Source of the DNA: Muriicola soli
GTDB lineage: Bacteria; Bacteroidota; Bacteroidia; Flavobacteriales; Flavobacteriaceae
NCBI RefSeq assembly: GCF_004139715.1
Contig: NZ_CP035544.1
Span: 1,550,001 to 1,614,000 of the forward strand
Direction of reading: 5' to 3'
Length of the DNA: 64,000 bases
Shown: positions 26,083 to 35,310 of the stretch, one piece after another
How positions within the stretch are numbered: position 1 is the stretch's first letter
Layout of the letters: each line of letters starts with the position of its first letter
Made by a program: the position numbers and the translations under genes
Notes under the pieces: generated by a model
The model's input: the letters and a program-made list of their open reading frames with translations, nothing else
The model's database searches: none
What the model was told of the DNA's origin: nothing

Positions 26083-28044
26083 TTATTTAAAATTGAACCA
26101 AAATCGAACTCCTTCTGTGGTTTTATCAATATTTAAGTTGGACTGCAACTGATTTACGAGTCGGTTCATCAAACGTATACCCATAGACGAATTGGCTCGC
26201 TCTTCAGAATCATCGGGTAAGCCTATCCCGTTATCGGTGTATTCAAAATAGCCCTGATCTCCATTTTTTCTGAGGTGTATGTAAATTTTACCGTTGTTCT
26301 TATCTTCAGGAAAGGCGTATTTAAAAGAGTTAGAGACCAGTTCGTTCAGGATCAGGCCAAAGGGTATGGCACGGTCGATGTCGAGTTCAACCCCCTCTGC
26401 GTCTATGGTGATATTAATACTGTGACCACCTTTCTTAAAAACCGATTGGACGCTATTTACCAGGCTTTCAATATATCCCTGCATTTCGATGACGGACAGA
26501 TCGTCGTTCTGATAGAGTTTTTGATGAATAAGCGCCATTGCTTTCACCCTGCTCTTTCCTTCTTCCAGGGCTTCTATCGCTGCCTTGCTCCGGGTATTTT
26601 TTGTCTGCAGACTCAACAGGCTTGAAACCATTTGCAGGTTATTCTTAACGCGGTGATGAATTTCTTTCAGCAAGGAATCCTTTTCCACCAGGGCATTCTC
26701 AATTATGTGTTTTTGCTCTGCGATCAGCCTTTGATTCTTTATACTTTTCAGATAGGCAAATACCAATCCGGCAAAACCCAAAAGAGTAAAAATCAGAGAG
26801 ATAAAGACTAAATTTGTCCTTTCATCCATAGCCGCCATATCGCTGCGCGTCTGTTCCATTTCGAGTTTCTGAAGACTGATCTGTCTTCTCGAATCTTCCA
26901 GATTTTCTTCCGCGATTATTGTAGCAATCTGCTGCGTTTTTATTGAGGATTGATTTATTTCGAGAGAATCCCGTATCCTCACGTTCTCTTTCAAATACAT
27001 CGCCTGGTTCTTAAAATCGCCTATCCGGTCGTAGTATACCGCGTATAAGCGGTTCTTTTTGATAATCTGACTGGGTTTCGTTAACTCCAGGTCGATATCC
27101 AGATAATCCTTTGCGATATTTAGCCTGTTCAATCTGAGATGGCATTCGGCAAGGGCGAGTACATTTTCATTTACCTCTGTAGAGGTACGTCCTATATTGT
27201 TTTCCTCAATAATTGATATACTGGTTTCGAGATAAGGAATGGCCTCCTCGAACTGGCCCATTTGCAGATAACACTTCCCAATATTTCCTTCGATGATTCC
27301 TTTGAGCAGATTTGCATTGATGATGTCACTCTCGGTTTTTACAACGCTCATATCGTTGTGGTACACATCGATTAATCCTTTGGCCTTGGAAAAATTGGTA
27401 AGAGCGGTGGAAGTTGTTTTATCGAGCAGCAGAAAATTTCCTATGGAATTATGATATATCGCGCGGCCGTAATAATCGTTATCCTCAAATTCATTCTTAT
27501 TGTCCATGATATAATCTTTCATGGCCTGTCTGTGAAAACCTAAATTGGAATAGATGTCGTAAAAGGAAATATTGTTTTTAAAGCCTAATTCTCTTTTTTT
27601 CTTGCGTATTTCTACCTGTTTGTCGTAGAGTTCGAGTCGGGAATAGTTATCGTCTAAAATATTGAGCAATAATTCTTTGGCAGGCTTGTCTAATTTGTGT
27701 TTTTCACTGTAGATCTTTGTTGCGACAGCTACACTCCGATCGTAGTCTCCCAGGTCAAAATAAATTTGAGATTGAATGAGTTTGTACTTTTTAACGGCCA
27801 GAGAATCGCCACCGTTCTCGGCACTTTTAATGTATCTTTCCACAGCATCCAACCAGTCGTAGGCCGAATTCGTATTGTATCTGTTCACTGTCTCAAAAAA
27901 GAAACTGAACCTATCCGAAACGGACTCCGCATTCTGGAATTTGAGCAAAGCATCGTTATCTAATGGGTCTAAATCCTGTGCAAAGCCGGATAAAGCCGCA
28001 AAAGCGAAATAAAAGTATAAAATGATGCCAAGCTTTTTTGCCAT
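26083..28044 (-). CDS. TPR sensor histidine kinase, HisKA_2 family
   Basis: The 653-aa protein has a signal peptide, a periplasmic region of TPR-like helices (about 25-400; LLKGIIEGNIGKCYLQMGQF, SIIEENNIGRTS), one membrane segment (about 408-428, LVFISLIFTLLGFAGLVFAY) and a cytoplasmic kinase. The HisKA_2 dimerisation block is KEIHHRVKNNLQMVSSLLSL with the likely phosphorylated His at about 463, followed by an HATPase_c domain with LILNELVSNSFKYAF (N box) and YFEYTDNGIGLP (G1 box). Signals sensed by the TPR part are unknown. A LytTR response regulator lies upstream at 28716-29471 on the same strand, a plausible partner, though 670 bases apart. Confidence 0.9.
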   Translation of the reverse strand: MAKKLGIILYFYFAFAALSGFAQDLDPLDNDALLKFQNAESVSDRFSFFFETVNRYNTNSAYDWLDAVERYIKSAENGGDSLAVKKYKLIQSQIYFDLGDYDRSVAVATKIYSEKHKLDKPAKELLLNILDDNYSRLELYDKQVEIRKKKRELGFKNNISFYDIYSNLGFHRQAMKDYIMDNKNEFEDNDYYGRAIYHNSIGNFLLLDKTTSTALTNFSKAKGLIDVYHNDMSVVKTESDIINANLLKGIIEGNIGKCYLQMGQFEEAIPYLETSISIIEENNIGRTSTEVNENVLALAECHLRLNRLNIAKDYLDIDLELTKPSQIIKKNRLYAVYYDRIGDFKNQAMYLKENVRIRDSLEINQSSIKTQQIATIIAEENLEDSRRQISLQKLEMEQTRSDMAAMDERTNLVFISLIFTLLGFAGLVFAYLKSIKNQRLIAEQKHIIENALVEKDSLLKEIHHRVKNNLQMVSSLLSLQTKNTRSKAAIEALEEGKSRVKAMALIHQKLYQNDDLSVIEMQGYIESLVNSVQSVFKKGGHSINITIDAEGVELDIDRAIPFGLILNELVSNSFKYAFPEDKNNGKIYIHLRKNGDQGYFEYTDNGIGLPDDSEERANSSMGIRLMNRLVNQLQSNLNIDKTTEGVRFWFNFK

Positions 28045-28113
28045 AACACGCTTAGTACATAGAAGTAATTTCCTTCATAAAATTTTGGGTTCCTTCCCTT
28101 GGAATACGTCCCT

Positions 28114-28121
28114 CAAACTTA
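28114..28121 (-). promoter_or_regulatory. Candidate -7 promoter element (TAAGTTTG) for the sensor kinase
   Basis: TAAGTTTG on the minus strand matches TAnnTTTG about 70 bases before the kinase ATG. There is no good TTG element at -33, so it is tentative. If real, kinase and response regulator are separately transcribed. Confidence 0.4.
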
Positions 28122-28505
28122 CCATTATTTAACGGGCTGGTTTAATATTTGTTGTAAACTGTATTGGATGTGTTGTTAATTCCCTTTCCCGGATAATCCA
28201 TGAATTTTTAAGTCTCAATAATAATTCTAATTGTCGTATTGGGAGATTCAAATGAAACTCAATAATTTTTTGATATAAAATGCCTTGTCGGGCTGTAACG
28301 CCGTTGTCTATTGCAGGGTAAAAAAAGAGGTAAGATTTGGGAAGTTCGAAGAACGCTTTAAAAATAGCAGGATGCTGCCTGAGATTTGCTGAAATGTTGT
28401 GAAAGTGCGCTCAGGTGTTGTGAAATGAGTTATTCTGTTTGTCAAAGCATCCCTCTCCCCTTCTCACGACTACAATAAGAGCGAACTTTCATTCCTGATA
28501 CTAAT
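28122..28505. other. Intergenic region without a recognised gene
   Basis: The 670-base gap between the kinase and the response regulator holds no convincing reading frame on either strand. It contains the kinase promoter candidate, a terminator (28506-28542) and AT-rich sequence. A 12-codon plus-strand frame after the terminator (MKMKKVNVYFEY, near 28556) is too short to call. A small RNA is not excluded. Confidence 0.5.
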
Positions 28506-28542
28506 AAAAAAAGGGTCTGCCTTAATTGGCAAAACCCTTTTT
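28506..28542 (-). terminator. Terminator downstream of the LytTR response regulator
   Basis: AAAAAGGGT and ACCCTTTTT form the outer stem and TGCC/GGCA the inner stem with a TTAATT loop. On the minus strand it ends in a run of seven T. It lies about 175 bases past the response-regulator stop; it could also function on the plus strand. Confidence 0.7.
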
Positions 28543-28715
28543 AACGAGAACACTATATGAAAATGAAAAAAGTTAATGTCTATTTCGAATACTAAAATAC
28601 CCCATCAGAGTGATAAGGGAAAAGTATTGTTGTAAAAGCACAGAAAGTTGTGGTGAAGAGACAAATTCGCCAGAAACAACTCAAATCTAGAAGTGATTTG
28701 GCAGTACGCCAATCC

Positions 28716-29471
28716 TTAAGAATTCATTGCTGAAATGATAAATTCCTTAAAATCTTTGGAGATGGGAATCAACGTATTATTGATCATGATATCCTTAGAA
28801 TTAATGGCATCTATGTGATCAACGTTGACAATATATGACTTGTGGGCCCTGTAAAACTTGTTTTTGGGAAGTTTCTCCAAATAGTCTTTTAGAGGAGACC
28901 GCACTAAAAATTTCTTATCCACGGTGTTTACTTCGAGGTAAACATTGTCTGCTTTGATGAATTGAATGTCTTCAAATTGAATCCGGTAGTAAAGGTGTTG
29001 CTTTTTTACAAAGATAGAGTCTTTAAGAACCGAATTAGAAACCACTTTTTCAGTGGTATCTTCAGAAGGCGAATCCCCTCTTCCTTTTTCAGAATAGTCA
29101 AAGTTAGAAAGGGCAATTTCTATGGAGGTATAGAGGTCCTGCTGCTCAAAAGGTTTCACCAGGTAACCGTTAGGTTTCACGGTCTTTGCATTTTCTACTG
29201 TTGCCCTATCCGAGTTAGAGGTTACGAAAATAAACGGGATGTTGTATTTCTCACGGATGTGTTTTCCGAGATCGATTCCGGTCTTATCTGAAGCAAGGAT
29301 GATATCGATCAGAACCAGGTCTACGTGGTTATTTTTTAAGACCTCTTCGGCCTGTTCATAAACAATGACGTTATCGACGATCTCATAGCCTATTTCTTCA
29401 AGCATAGACTGCATATCGTCTGCAATGATCACATTATCTTCTACAATAAGGATCTTTATGGGTTGTTCCAA
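28716..29471 (-). CDS. LytTR-type response regulator
   Basis: The 251-aa protein has an N-terminal receiver domain (ILIVEDNVIIADDM, acidic pocket Glu11/Asp12; phospho-acceptor Asp56 in LVLIDIIL; Lys in NGYLVKPFE) and a C-terminal LytTR DNA-binding domain (about 150-250; YYRIQFEDIQFIKADNVYLEV, FYRAHKSYIVNVDHIDAI). Such proteins bind direct repeats and are usually paired with HisKA_2 or LytS kinases; the kinase at 26083-28044 is the likely partner by proximity. A TTG-N17-TAAATTTG promoter precedes it. Unlike the related protein at 62913, its receiver residues are intact. Confidence 0.92.
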   Translation of the reverse strand: MEQPIKILIVEDNVIIADDMQSMLEEIGYEIVDNVIVYEQAEEVLKNNHVDLVLIDIILASDKTGIDLGKHIREKYNIPFIFVTSNSDRATVENAKTVKPNGYLVKPFEQQDLYTSIEIALSNFDYSEKGRGDSPSEDTTEKVVSNSVLKDSIFVKKQHLYYRIQFEDIQFIKADNVYLEVNTVDKKFLVRSPLKDYLEKLPKNKFYRAHKSYIVNVDHIDAINSKDIMINNTLIPISKDFKEFIISAMNS

Positions 29472-29502
29472 AATGTATGGGGTTTATGACGGTTATGGTA
29501 TT

Positions 29503-29530
29503 CAAATTTACAAAAAAATATTAAACCCAA
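29503..29530 (-). promoter_or_regulatory. Promoter for the LytTR response regulator (TTG-N17-TAAATTTG)
   Basis: TTG (29528-29530) and TAAATTTG (29503-29510) on the minus strand lie 17 bases apart, about 31 bases before the start codon. The -33 element falls in the 3' end of menA, so the regulator can be transcribed apart from the menaquinone genes. Confidence 0.6.
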
Positions 29531-30410
29531 GATAAAAGAGTAAGGCCATGAAAAAGGTACTCAAAGCCACTTTTTTAAGTTCCGGATCAAAGTCGACCGG
29601 GGACTTAATTTGTCGAACCCTTAGGGCGTGTATTGTTAATGGGATAAAGACAATCAGGCATAAGAACTGATACCATTCTGCATCAACCCAAATTAAATAG
29701 TAAAGCATACATAGCAGTGAAACGAGCAATAAAAAGAAATGATATGCTTTGGCCCGGGGAATTCCCAGTTTTACCACCAAGGTGTTTTTTCCTACCCTCG
29801 AATCGGAGATAAAGTCTCTCATATTATTCAGATTCAAAACCGCGGTACTCAACAAACCGACGGTTACGGCGGGCAGCAAATCGGTCCATCCAAGTTCTTT
29901 TGTAAATAAAAAAAGTGATCCCAGAACACTCAGCAAGCCAAAAAAACAAAAGACAAATAAATCCCCAAGACCTTTGTACCCGTATGCCGAATCCCCTACG
30001 GTATATTTAATGGCCGCCCAAACTGCTGTAATTCCCAGGACAGAGAATAAAAGAATGAATGCAGGATAGCCTTCAAAAGCGGCGTAAAGAAGCAGGCCAA
30101 TAAAGATAAGGGTGATTACTACGGAGAGACGTATTCCTGTTCTGAGTTCTTTCCGGGACAACGAACCACTCTGCAAAGCCCGTTTCGGTCCTATCCGTTC
30201 GTCATTGTCGGTGCCTTTCACCCCGTCACCATAATCATTGGCGAGATTAGATATAATTTGTAACCCAAGAGTGGATACTAATGCAAGGATAAAGACGATT
30301 CTATCAGACTGACCGTAAATGGCAGCCATCCCGCATCCAACCAAAATGCCGGACACCGATAAGGGCAGCGTTCTCAATCGAACTGCACTTAACCAGGCTT
30401 TTGTTTTCAA
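29508..30410 (-). CDS. menA: 1,4-Dihydroxy-2-naphthoate polyprenyltransferase
   Basis: A 300-aa UbiA-superfamily membrane enzyme with about eight to nine helices. Motifs: NLANDYGDGVKGTDNDERIGP (the first Asp-rich NDxxDxxxD motif, about 55-75) and NNMRDFISDSRVGKNTL (second Asp-rich motif, about 194-210). It attaches the prenyl chain to dihydroxynaphthoate to give demethylmenaquinone. MKTKAWLSAVRLRTLPLSVS is a typical MenA N-terminus, which supports the TTG start at 30408-30410; no ATG is available nearby. It starts 5 nt after the SPOR gene stop. Confidence 0.93.
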   Translation of the reverse strand: MKTKAWLSAVRLRTLPLSVSGILVGCGMAAIYGQSDRIVFILALVSTLGLQIISNLANDYGDGVKGTDNDERIGPKRALQSGSLSRKELRTGIRLSVVITLIFIGLLLYAAFEGYPAFILLFSVLGITAVWAAIKYTVGDSAYGYKGLGDLFVFCFFGLLSVLGSLFLFTKELGWTDLLPAVTVGLLSTAVLNLNNMRDFISDSRVGKNTLVVKLGIPRAKAYHFFLLLVSLLCMLYYLIWVDAEWYQFLCLIVFIPLTIHALRVRQIKSPVDFDPELKKVALSTFFMALLFYLGFNIFL

Positions 30411-30415
30411 ATATA

Positions 30416-31015
30416 TTAATTGGCGGGTTCTATCTTGAGTCGCTTACCTTCTTTGTAAGAAGCCACAAAAGCATCTTCAAAGCCAAGATTTACAAGTTGT
30501 TTCCTGAACTTCTGCGCTTCATCAAGGGTTTCAAAATTCCCGAGCGAATAGGAATAAAAAGGATTAGTTTTTACAAACAAGGTATTATTTAAAGACTGAG
30601 AAGACAATGTGAGGTTATTATCGACAAAGGATTTAATCTGAACCGAATATATGGTCTCTTTTTCAAGGAAATTTTTAGCCAGATAAAACTCCTTCACCAG
30701 ACTTAATTCTTCGTTTTCTTTTTTGAGATTATCAATTCTGTCTTTAAAACTCTGCAGACTGTCTAGAGGTACAGAAAAACTATTTTCAGCTACCTGGGAA
30801 CTGGAGGTACTCAAGCCGGCTGTAAAAGAGGTAATAGCAAGGGAAGCAATAAGGAATAATACCGTTACTCCCGCAAAGATATTTCGCTGTATCTTACTGC
30901 GTTTCAGCTCTTTATTCTTGTATTTGATCTGATCTAAAAGTCGCTCATTAATAATTTGAGCCTTGTCGATATCTTTGTGTAATTCCAGCAGGTCGCTTTC
31001 CTCTATAAATGGCAT
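30416..31015 (-). CDS. SPOR-domain membrane protein
   Basis: The 199-aa protein has a cytoplasmic N-terminal helix (to about 45), one membrane segment (about 46-70, IFAGVTVLFLIASLAITSFTAGL), a short coiled coil (about 85-115) and a C-terminal SPOR-like domain (about 122-197; YSVQIKSFVDNN, YSYSLGNFETLDEAQKFRKQL, DAFVASYKEGKRL). SPOR domains bind denuded glycan strands of peptidoglycan at septa. The gene lies between cvfB and menA, an odd position in a menaquinone cluster where menB often occurs in related genomes. Confidence 0.82.
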   Translation of the reverse strand: MPFIEESDLLELHKDIDKAQIINERLLDQIKYKNKELKRSKIQRNIFAGVTVLFLIASLAITSFTAGLSTSSSQVAENSFSVPLDSLQSFKDRIDNLKKENEELSLVKEFYLAKNFLEKETIYSVQIKSFVDNNLTLSSQSLNNTLFVKTNPFYSYSLGNFETLDEAQKFRKQLVNLGFEDAFVASYKEGKRLKIEPAN

Positions 31016-31154
31016 ATGTGCAGTTTTAAAAAGTGGGTCCTAAATATAACCAAAAAGCTCAGAATCAAAAAATAATAACTAGTATTTAGAGAATAGGATT
31101 CAGTATTTTAAATGAGACCAGAAAAGAAGCGCATCTCATTAGTCGTTTCGCGTT

Positions 31155-31988
31155 TTACTTTACCAACTGAATACCATCTTTCTCCAGGGTTATTCGCTTC
31201 GCTTTATACAAGGTACCAATGGCTTTTTTAAAGGTTTTCTTGCTCATTGAAAACACTGACCTGATCTCCTCAGGGCTAGATGAATCATTGAGATTAAGAA
31301 AGCCGTCGCTATGCAGCAATTTTTGGTAGATGAGATCGGCCGCCGGCTCCAATGCTTTAAGTCCAATGGGTTGAAGAGCAATATCGAGTTTTTTATCAGG
31401 GCGAATTTGTTTTACGTAGCCCTTAATCTTGTCCCCTACGCTAATTTCCTGAAATACATCGCTGTGGAAAATGAGGCCCCTATGGCTTCCGTTCACTACC
31501 ACATCCCATCCTAAATCAGATCGACGGTAGACCAAAAGAGAGACTTCTTCATTTAAACTGAGCTCTGTATTCTCGTTTGACAGGAATTTAGAAAGTCGAC
31601 TCGACCCCACCAACCGAAATGATTTTTCATCCAGATAGCAGTAGACTACCTCCCAGGATCCCTGAACCATTTTACTTCTCTGTTCCCGATACGGAACCAA
31701 TAGATGTTTTTCCAGACCCCAGTCCATAAAAGCACCTATTTCGTTCACTTCTGCTACCCGCAGATACGCAAAACTATTTCTTTTGATAAAGGGTTTGAGT
31801 GTTGTGGCAATGGGCCGCTCCTCATGATCGAGGTAACAGAATACTTCTAGTTTTTGACCTATTTCAAAATCCTCCGGCGCATATTTGGTAGGCAGAAGCA
31901 GATCGTCCACATCTTCATCCCCGAGGAATAGACCAACACTTGTACTTCTAAGAATTGTAAGCTCGTTGTAATTACCCAATTCAATCAT
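31155..31988 (-). CDS. cvfB: CvfB-family S1-like RNA-binding protein
   Basis: The 277-aa protein begins MIELGNYNELTILRSTSVG and has repeated S1-type OB folds (about 1-65, 66-135 and 145-210; LRVAEVNEIGAFMDWGLEKHLLVPY, GWDVVVNGSHRGLIFHSDVF, GDKIKGYVKQIRPDKKLDIA) plus a C-terminal winged helix (FSMSKKTFKKAIGTLYKAKRI). This is the CvfB/YitL arrangement. Family members bind RNA and influence gene expression; no role is proven in Bacteroidota. It lies between DUF2853 and SPOR genes. Confidence 0.88.
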   Translation of the reverse strand: MIELGNYNELTILRSTSVGLFLGDEDVDDLLLPTKYAPEDFEIGQKLEVFCYLDHEERPIATTLKPFIKRNSFAYLRVAEVNEIGAFMDWGLEKHLLVPYREQRSKMVQGSWEVVYCYLDEKSFRLVGSSRLSKFLSNENTELSLNEEVSLLVYRRSDLGWDVVVNGSHRGLIFHSDVFQEISVGDKIKGYVKQIRPDKKLDIALQPIGLKALEPAADLIYQKLLHSDGFLNLNDSSSPEEIRSVFSMSKKTFKKAIGTLYKAKRITLEKDGIQLVK

Positions 31989-32052
31989 AATTCCATCCCC
32001 GGCTGCATTAATCTACCTGGATTCGCAGCCTTAGTCATCCAGTTAATTGGCA

Positions 32053-32397
32053 TTAATTGTAGATATTCTCTTTTTCAAATTTCCTGGTGAGCAGATAGTA
32101 AATCACCGCACGGTACTTCGTGCGCTCTGAGACGCCGTATTCCTCAATGATATCAAGTATGGCTTTATCGAGGACTTCACTATCCTGCAGGCCCAGTTTA
32201 TTGATCAAAAAATTATCCTTAACCCTGGCCAGCTCCGCTTCATTCGAGCCTGAGACATTAGCCGAATCGCGATTGTAGATGGAAGGGCCTAAGCCTATGG
32301 TTACTTTTCGAAGCAGTGCCATATCAGGTTGGTGATTAAACTTTGTCCTTAATGTTTCTGCGTATTTCTCAATCAATACTTCCCTTTTGTTGGCCAT
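32053..32397 (-). CDS. DUF2853-family protein
   Basis: A 114-aa soluble helical protein; MALLRKVTIGLGPSIYNRDSA and the spacing of charged residues fit DUF2853, a short family found in Bacteroidota and Proteobacteria, of unknown function. It lies 33 nt after menD, probably in the same transcript. No catalytic motif is obvious. Confidence 0.85.
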   Translation of the reverse strand: MANKREVLIEKYAETLRTKFNHQPDMALLRKVTIGLGPSIYNRDSANVSGSNEAELARVKDNFLINKLGLQDSEVLDKAILDIIEEYGVSERTKYRAVIYYLLTRKFEKENIYN

Positions 32398-32430
32398 AGA
32401 ATAAAACTTAGTTAGTGAATATGAAGAGTG

Positions 32431-34188
32431 TCAAGTTATAAAATCAAAGTACTCGAGCAAAATCTTGTCGTTGAGATCAGCAGGAGTCCTTACTTCAAGT
32501 AGCTTGGGTTGGTCTGAACGGGTGTAGAAATCATTTAGGGCATTCTTCAACCCGGCCTTGTCACTTGCCATGTGATATTCAAAGCCAAATAATTCACAGA
32601 GTGGCTGAGCATTCATATGGTGTGCAGTCTCAAAAAAGGTTTTAAAATTCCTGGAATTTTCTTTGCCAGGCAGAATCCTGAAAATGCCCCCTCCTCCATT
32701 ATTGACCAAAATGATCCTGAAATCGGGCCGAATAAACGTATTCCATAGGCCATTGCTGTCATAGAAAAAACTGAGATCTCCTGTGATCAATACAGTAGGG
32801 CCTTTATAATGAACAGCAGCACCAACAGCTGTAGAAGTACTGCCATCGATACCACTTGTTCCACGATTGCAATACACCGACTGACCGGGTATCATATCAA
32901 AGAGCTGGGCATAACGAACCGTTGAGCTGTTGGCTAATTGCACCATGGCATCCTTTGGAAGACTTTGAATGAGCTTTTCAAAAGCCCACATATCTGAAAA
33001 GGGTATTTGCTTAAGGTATTCCTGCCTCCTGCCCATATAACCATCACGAACCCCGAGCCAATTGGAGCGATAGTTGCTGCTAGTTTTTGTGATTCCAGGA
33101 ATGAATGAGCTGAGGAATTTGGAAGCAGTGGTTTTAAAATGGTGGTTTAAAGTGAAATAAGTGTCAAATGCTTTATGTTGATTGACGTGCCAATGTTGTT
33201 TGGGCTTGTAGTTTCTCAGAAAGGCCTTAATTTTTTTGGACACTACCAATCCTCCGAAAGTTAAAAGTATTTCGGGTTGTAATTCCTTAAATTTTTGTTC
33301 TCTGTCCTCCGATTTCTCAATAGGGAAAATGATGCTGTCTATACTGGGAATAATGTTCGGGTGATGCAAATTGGAGGTAGTTTCTGTAAAGATCAGGACC
33401 GAAGGATCATCCGCAAGGGATTGGAGCCATTTGGTTTCGATTTCGCCGGGCGACATTACCCCTACCAAAATCATTTTTTTAGAAGCTGTATTCCATTGGT
33501 CTTGAAAATCGGAAAGGTCTCCCGCTTCTTCATTTGTACTCTTTTGTCCGGAGCTCAGATCTAAGTATTTATCGAGGGAGGACACTGTATCGTACAGGGG
33601 TTCTTCAAATGGGATATTGATATGTACGGGCAAGGATTTTTGAAACAAAACATCAAAAGCCCGACCTAGTTCGTTCTTGTTATATTCCCAAATTTCTTCC
33701 TGAATGTTTGTAACCGATCTACCCTCGGGAAGCATTTGAGGAGCGAAGGTGGAGATGGATTTAGTAGCATGACTTACATCGAGTTTTAAATTCGCACTGT
33801 AACCAATATGACGATCAAAAACGCGGTCCTGCCTTATGGTTTGCCCGTCTCCTATATCAATTTTGTAAGGGGGTCTGTCTGCGGAGACAACCAATAAAGG
33901 ATGATCGCTGTAAAATGCTTCGGCTACTGCCGGATAGAAATTAAGCAGAGCACTCCCTGAGGTACAAAGCACTATGGCCGGTTGTTTCAATTGCTGTGTA
34001 ATACCTATGGCAAAAAAGGCAGCTGCTCGTTCGTCGACAATACTGTAACAATTAAAAAAAGGGTCCTCAGAAAAGCCAATAATTAAGGGTGCATTTCTCG
34101 AGCCAGGAGAGATCACTACCTGAGAAATATCCATGGCCTTGCAGTATTGAACCAGTAGTTGAGCAGATGGGATACTCGGGTGTCTCAT
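32431..34188 (-). CDS. menD: 2-Succinyl-5-enolpyruvyl-6-hydroxy-3-cyclohexene-1-carboxylate synthase
   Basis: A 585-aa thiamine-diphosphate enzyme that joins 2-oxoglutarate and isochorismate, the first committed step of menaquinone synthesis. Motifs: VVISPGSRNAPLIIGF (about 24-39, MenD signature), DERAAAFFAIGITQQ with the catalytic Glu region (about 55-70), CTSGSALLNFYPAVAEAFY and, near 445-475, the ThDP-binding block GDLSFFYDSNGLWNT (GDxS... N). The ATG at 34186-34188 gives the family's usual start; upstream TTG and ATG are within or next to a TATTTTTG promoter element, making a near-leaderless transcript possible. It is downstream of menF. Confidence 0.93.
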   Translation of the reverse strand: MRHPSIPSAQLLVQYCKAMDISQVVISPGSRNAPLIIGFSEDPFFNCYSIVDERAAAFFAIGITQQLKQPAIVLCTSGSALLNFYPAVAEAFYSDHPLLVVSADRPPYKIDIGDGQTIRQDRVFDRHIGYSANLKLDVSHATKSISTFAPQMLPEGRSVTNIQEEIWEYNKNELGRAFDVLFQKSLPVHINIPFEEPLYDTVSSLDKYLDLSSGQKSTNEEAGDLSDFQDQWNTASKKMILVGVMSPGEIETKWLQSLADDPSVLIFTETTSNLHHPNIIPSIDSIIFPIEKSEDREQKFKELQPEILLTFGGLVVSKKIKAFLRNYKPKQHWHVNQHKAFDTYFTLNHHFKTTASKFLSSFIPGITKTSSNYRSNWLGVRDGYMGRRQEYLKQIPFSDMWAFEKLIQSLPKDAMVQLANSSTVRYAQLFDMIPGQSVYCNRGTSGIDGSTSTAVGAAVHYKGPTVLITGDLSFFYDSNGLWNTFIRPDFRIILVNNGGGGIFRILPGKENSRNFKTFFETAHHMNAQPLCELFGFEYHMASDKAGLKNALNDFYTRSDQPKLLEVRTPADLNDKILLEYFDFIT

Positions 34189-34195
34189 AGGCCTG

Positions 34196-34227
34196 CAAAA
34201 ATACAACCCCATAACTTGCTTTCCCAA
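34196..34227 (-). promoter_or_regulatory. Candidate internal promoter for menD (TTG-N21-TATTTTTG)
   Basis: On the minus strand TTG (34225-34227) and TATTTTTG (34196-34203) lie 21 bases apart, in the menF-menD gap. The predicted start would be only a few bases from the menD ATG. This could uncouple menD from menF. Confidence 0.45.
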
Positions 34228-34242
34228 TGATATCCGATAATT

Positions 34243-35310
34243 CTACAGCACCTTCAGAATGGTCCTGCTTTTTGCAATAGTTTCCTGCCATTCCTTTTCC
34301 GGATCGGAATCTCGAGTGATTCCACCGCCAACGTAGACAATCGCTTTCCCTTCTCTGTATTCCATACATCTGAGGTTAACAAACAATTGGATTTCCCGCT
34401 GACTCCCTTCCTTTATTTCACCCAGATAGCCTGTGTAAAATTTTCTCGGATAGCCTTCATGTTGCTCTATATAATACATAGATTCCTTTAAGGGTATTCC
34501 ACAAACCGCGGGTGTAGGGTGCAAGCTACGGATCATGCTGGCAATTTGCTCCGGTTGCACCTTTCCCGAAAGGGTTGTCTTTAAATGCCATAAGGCACCG
34601 GCATCTGTTGTCTGGGCCTCAGAACTATTGACCTCAATACCCAGATCTGCTGCAACTTCTAAAATATATTGGGTCACCAATTGCTGTTCCTCCCTTTCCT
34701 TGGCCTGCCAGTTTGGTTTTTCTGTACCCGATTTTTCAATGGTGCCTGCAAGGGCAACTGTGGTAAATTGAGCACCTTGTACTTTCAGTAAAATTTCCGG
34801 GGTGGCTCCTACCCAGCAACCTACCTTTGGATGGTACCAGCAGTAGCAGAATGCAGTGGGGTATTCCCTACTAAGTTGGTTGAAAATATTAATTGCTGAA
34901 TTGGCTGTAGCTACTTCAATTGGTCTTGACAAAACCACCTTTCTTAGATCATGTTGCTGTATGGCCGTAATTGCATCCGCTACTAGTTTTTTATATCGGC
35001 TTGCCTCCTTTTGATCCTCAATATGTTGGCGCAGGCTACTTTCTTTTGGTAATTCTGTATTGTGGAGCTTTGCAATTAGGACATCATCGGGTCGTAAGAG
35101 TATGGTTCGCTGACCATCATCAAAGGGACTGAAAACAAAACCCGGTTCAGTAAAATTTGAGGTGAAGTTCAGGCTGGCATCAGATTGAAGAATAGCCTTC
35201 AGTTCTGAAGCCCCGGGGTACTTAAAAATTACAAAAGGCAAGTGATTTTGATGATGAGCCTCTAACTGAGCCAACAACTCGTCCTGAATCTTATTTTTTG
35301 GGGAGGGCAA
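34243..35310 (-). CDS. menF: Isochorismate synthase
   Basis: The 355-aa protein is a chorismate-binding enzyme. Seen are LRKVVLSRPIEVAT (Lys that activates water, about 141-154), GATPEILLKV (about 193-202), HPTPAVCGIP (about 283-292, typical of isochorismate synthases) and a final block RCMEYREGKAIVYVGGGIT. It is shorter than E. coli MenF (about 430) but of normal Bacteroidota length. It isomerises chorismate to isochorismate. The only usable start is a TTG that overlaps the menI stop by 20 nt, implying translational coupling. Confidence 0.9.
   Translation of the reverse strand: MPSPKNKIQDELLAQLEAHHQNHLPFVIFKYPGASELKAILQSDASLNFTSNFTEPGFVFSPFDDGQRTILLRPDDVLIAKLHNTELPKESSLRQHIEDQKEASRYKKLVADAITAIQQHDLRKVVLSRPIEVATANSAINIFNQLSREYPTAFCYCWYHPKVGCWVGATPEILLKVQGAQFTTVALAGTIEKSGTEKPNWQAKEREEQQLVTQYILEVAADLGIEVNSSEAQTTDAGALWHLKTTLSGKVQPEQIASMIRSLHPTPAVCGIPLKESMYYIEQHEGYPRKFYTGYLGEIKEGSQREIQLFVNLRCMEYREGKAIVYVGGGITRDSDPEKEWQETIAKSRTILKVL

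Noticed and set aside
28556-28594. Tiny plus-strand frame MKMKKVNVYFEY after the terminator
   Set aside because: Only 12 codons, no ribosome-binding site, no conservation evidence.
31016-31154. Remnant of menB between cvfB and the SPOR gene
   Set aside because: The gap is 140 bases with no MenB-like sequence in any frame.
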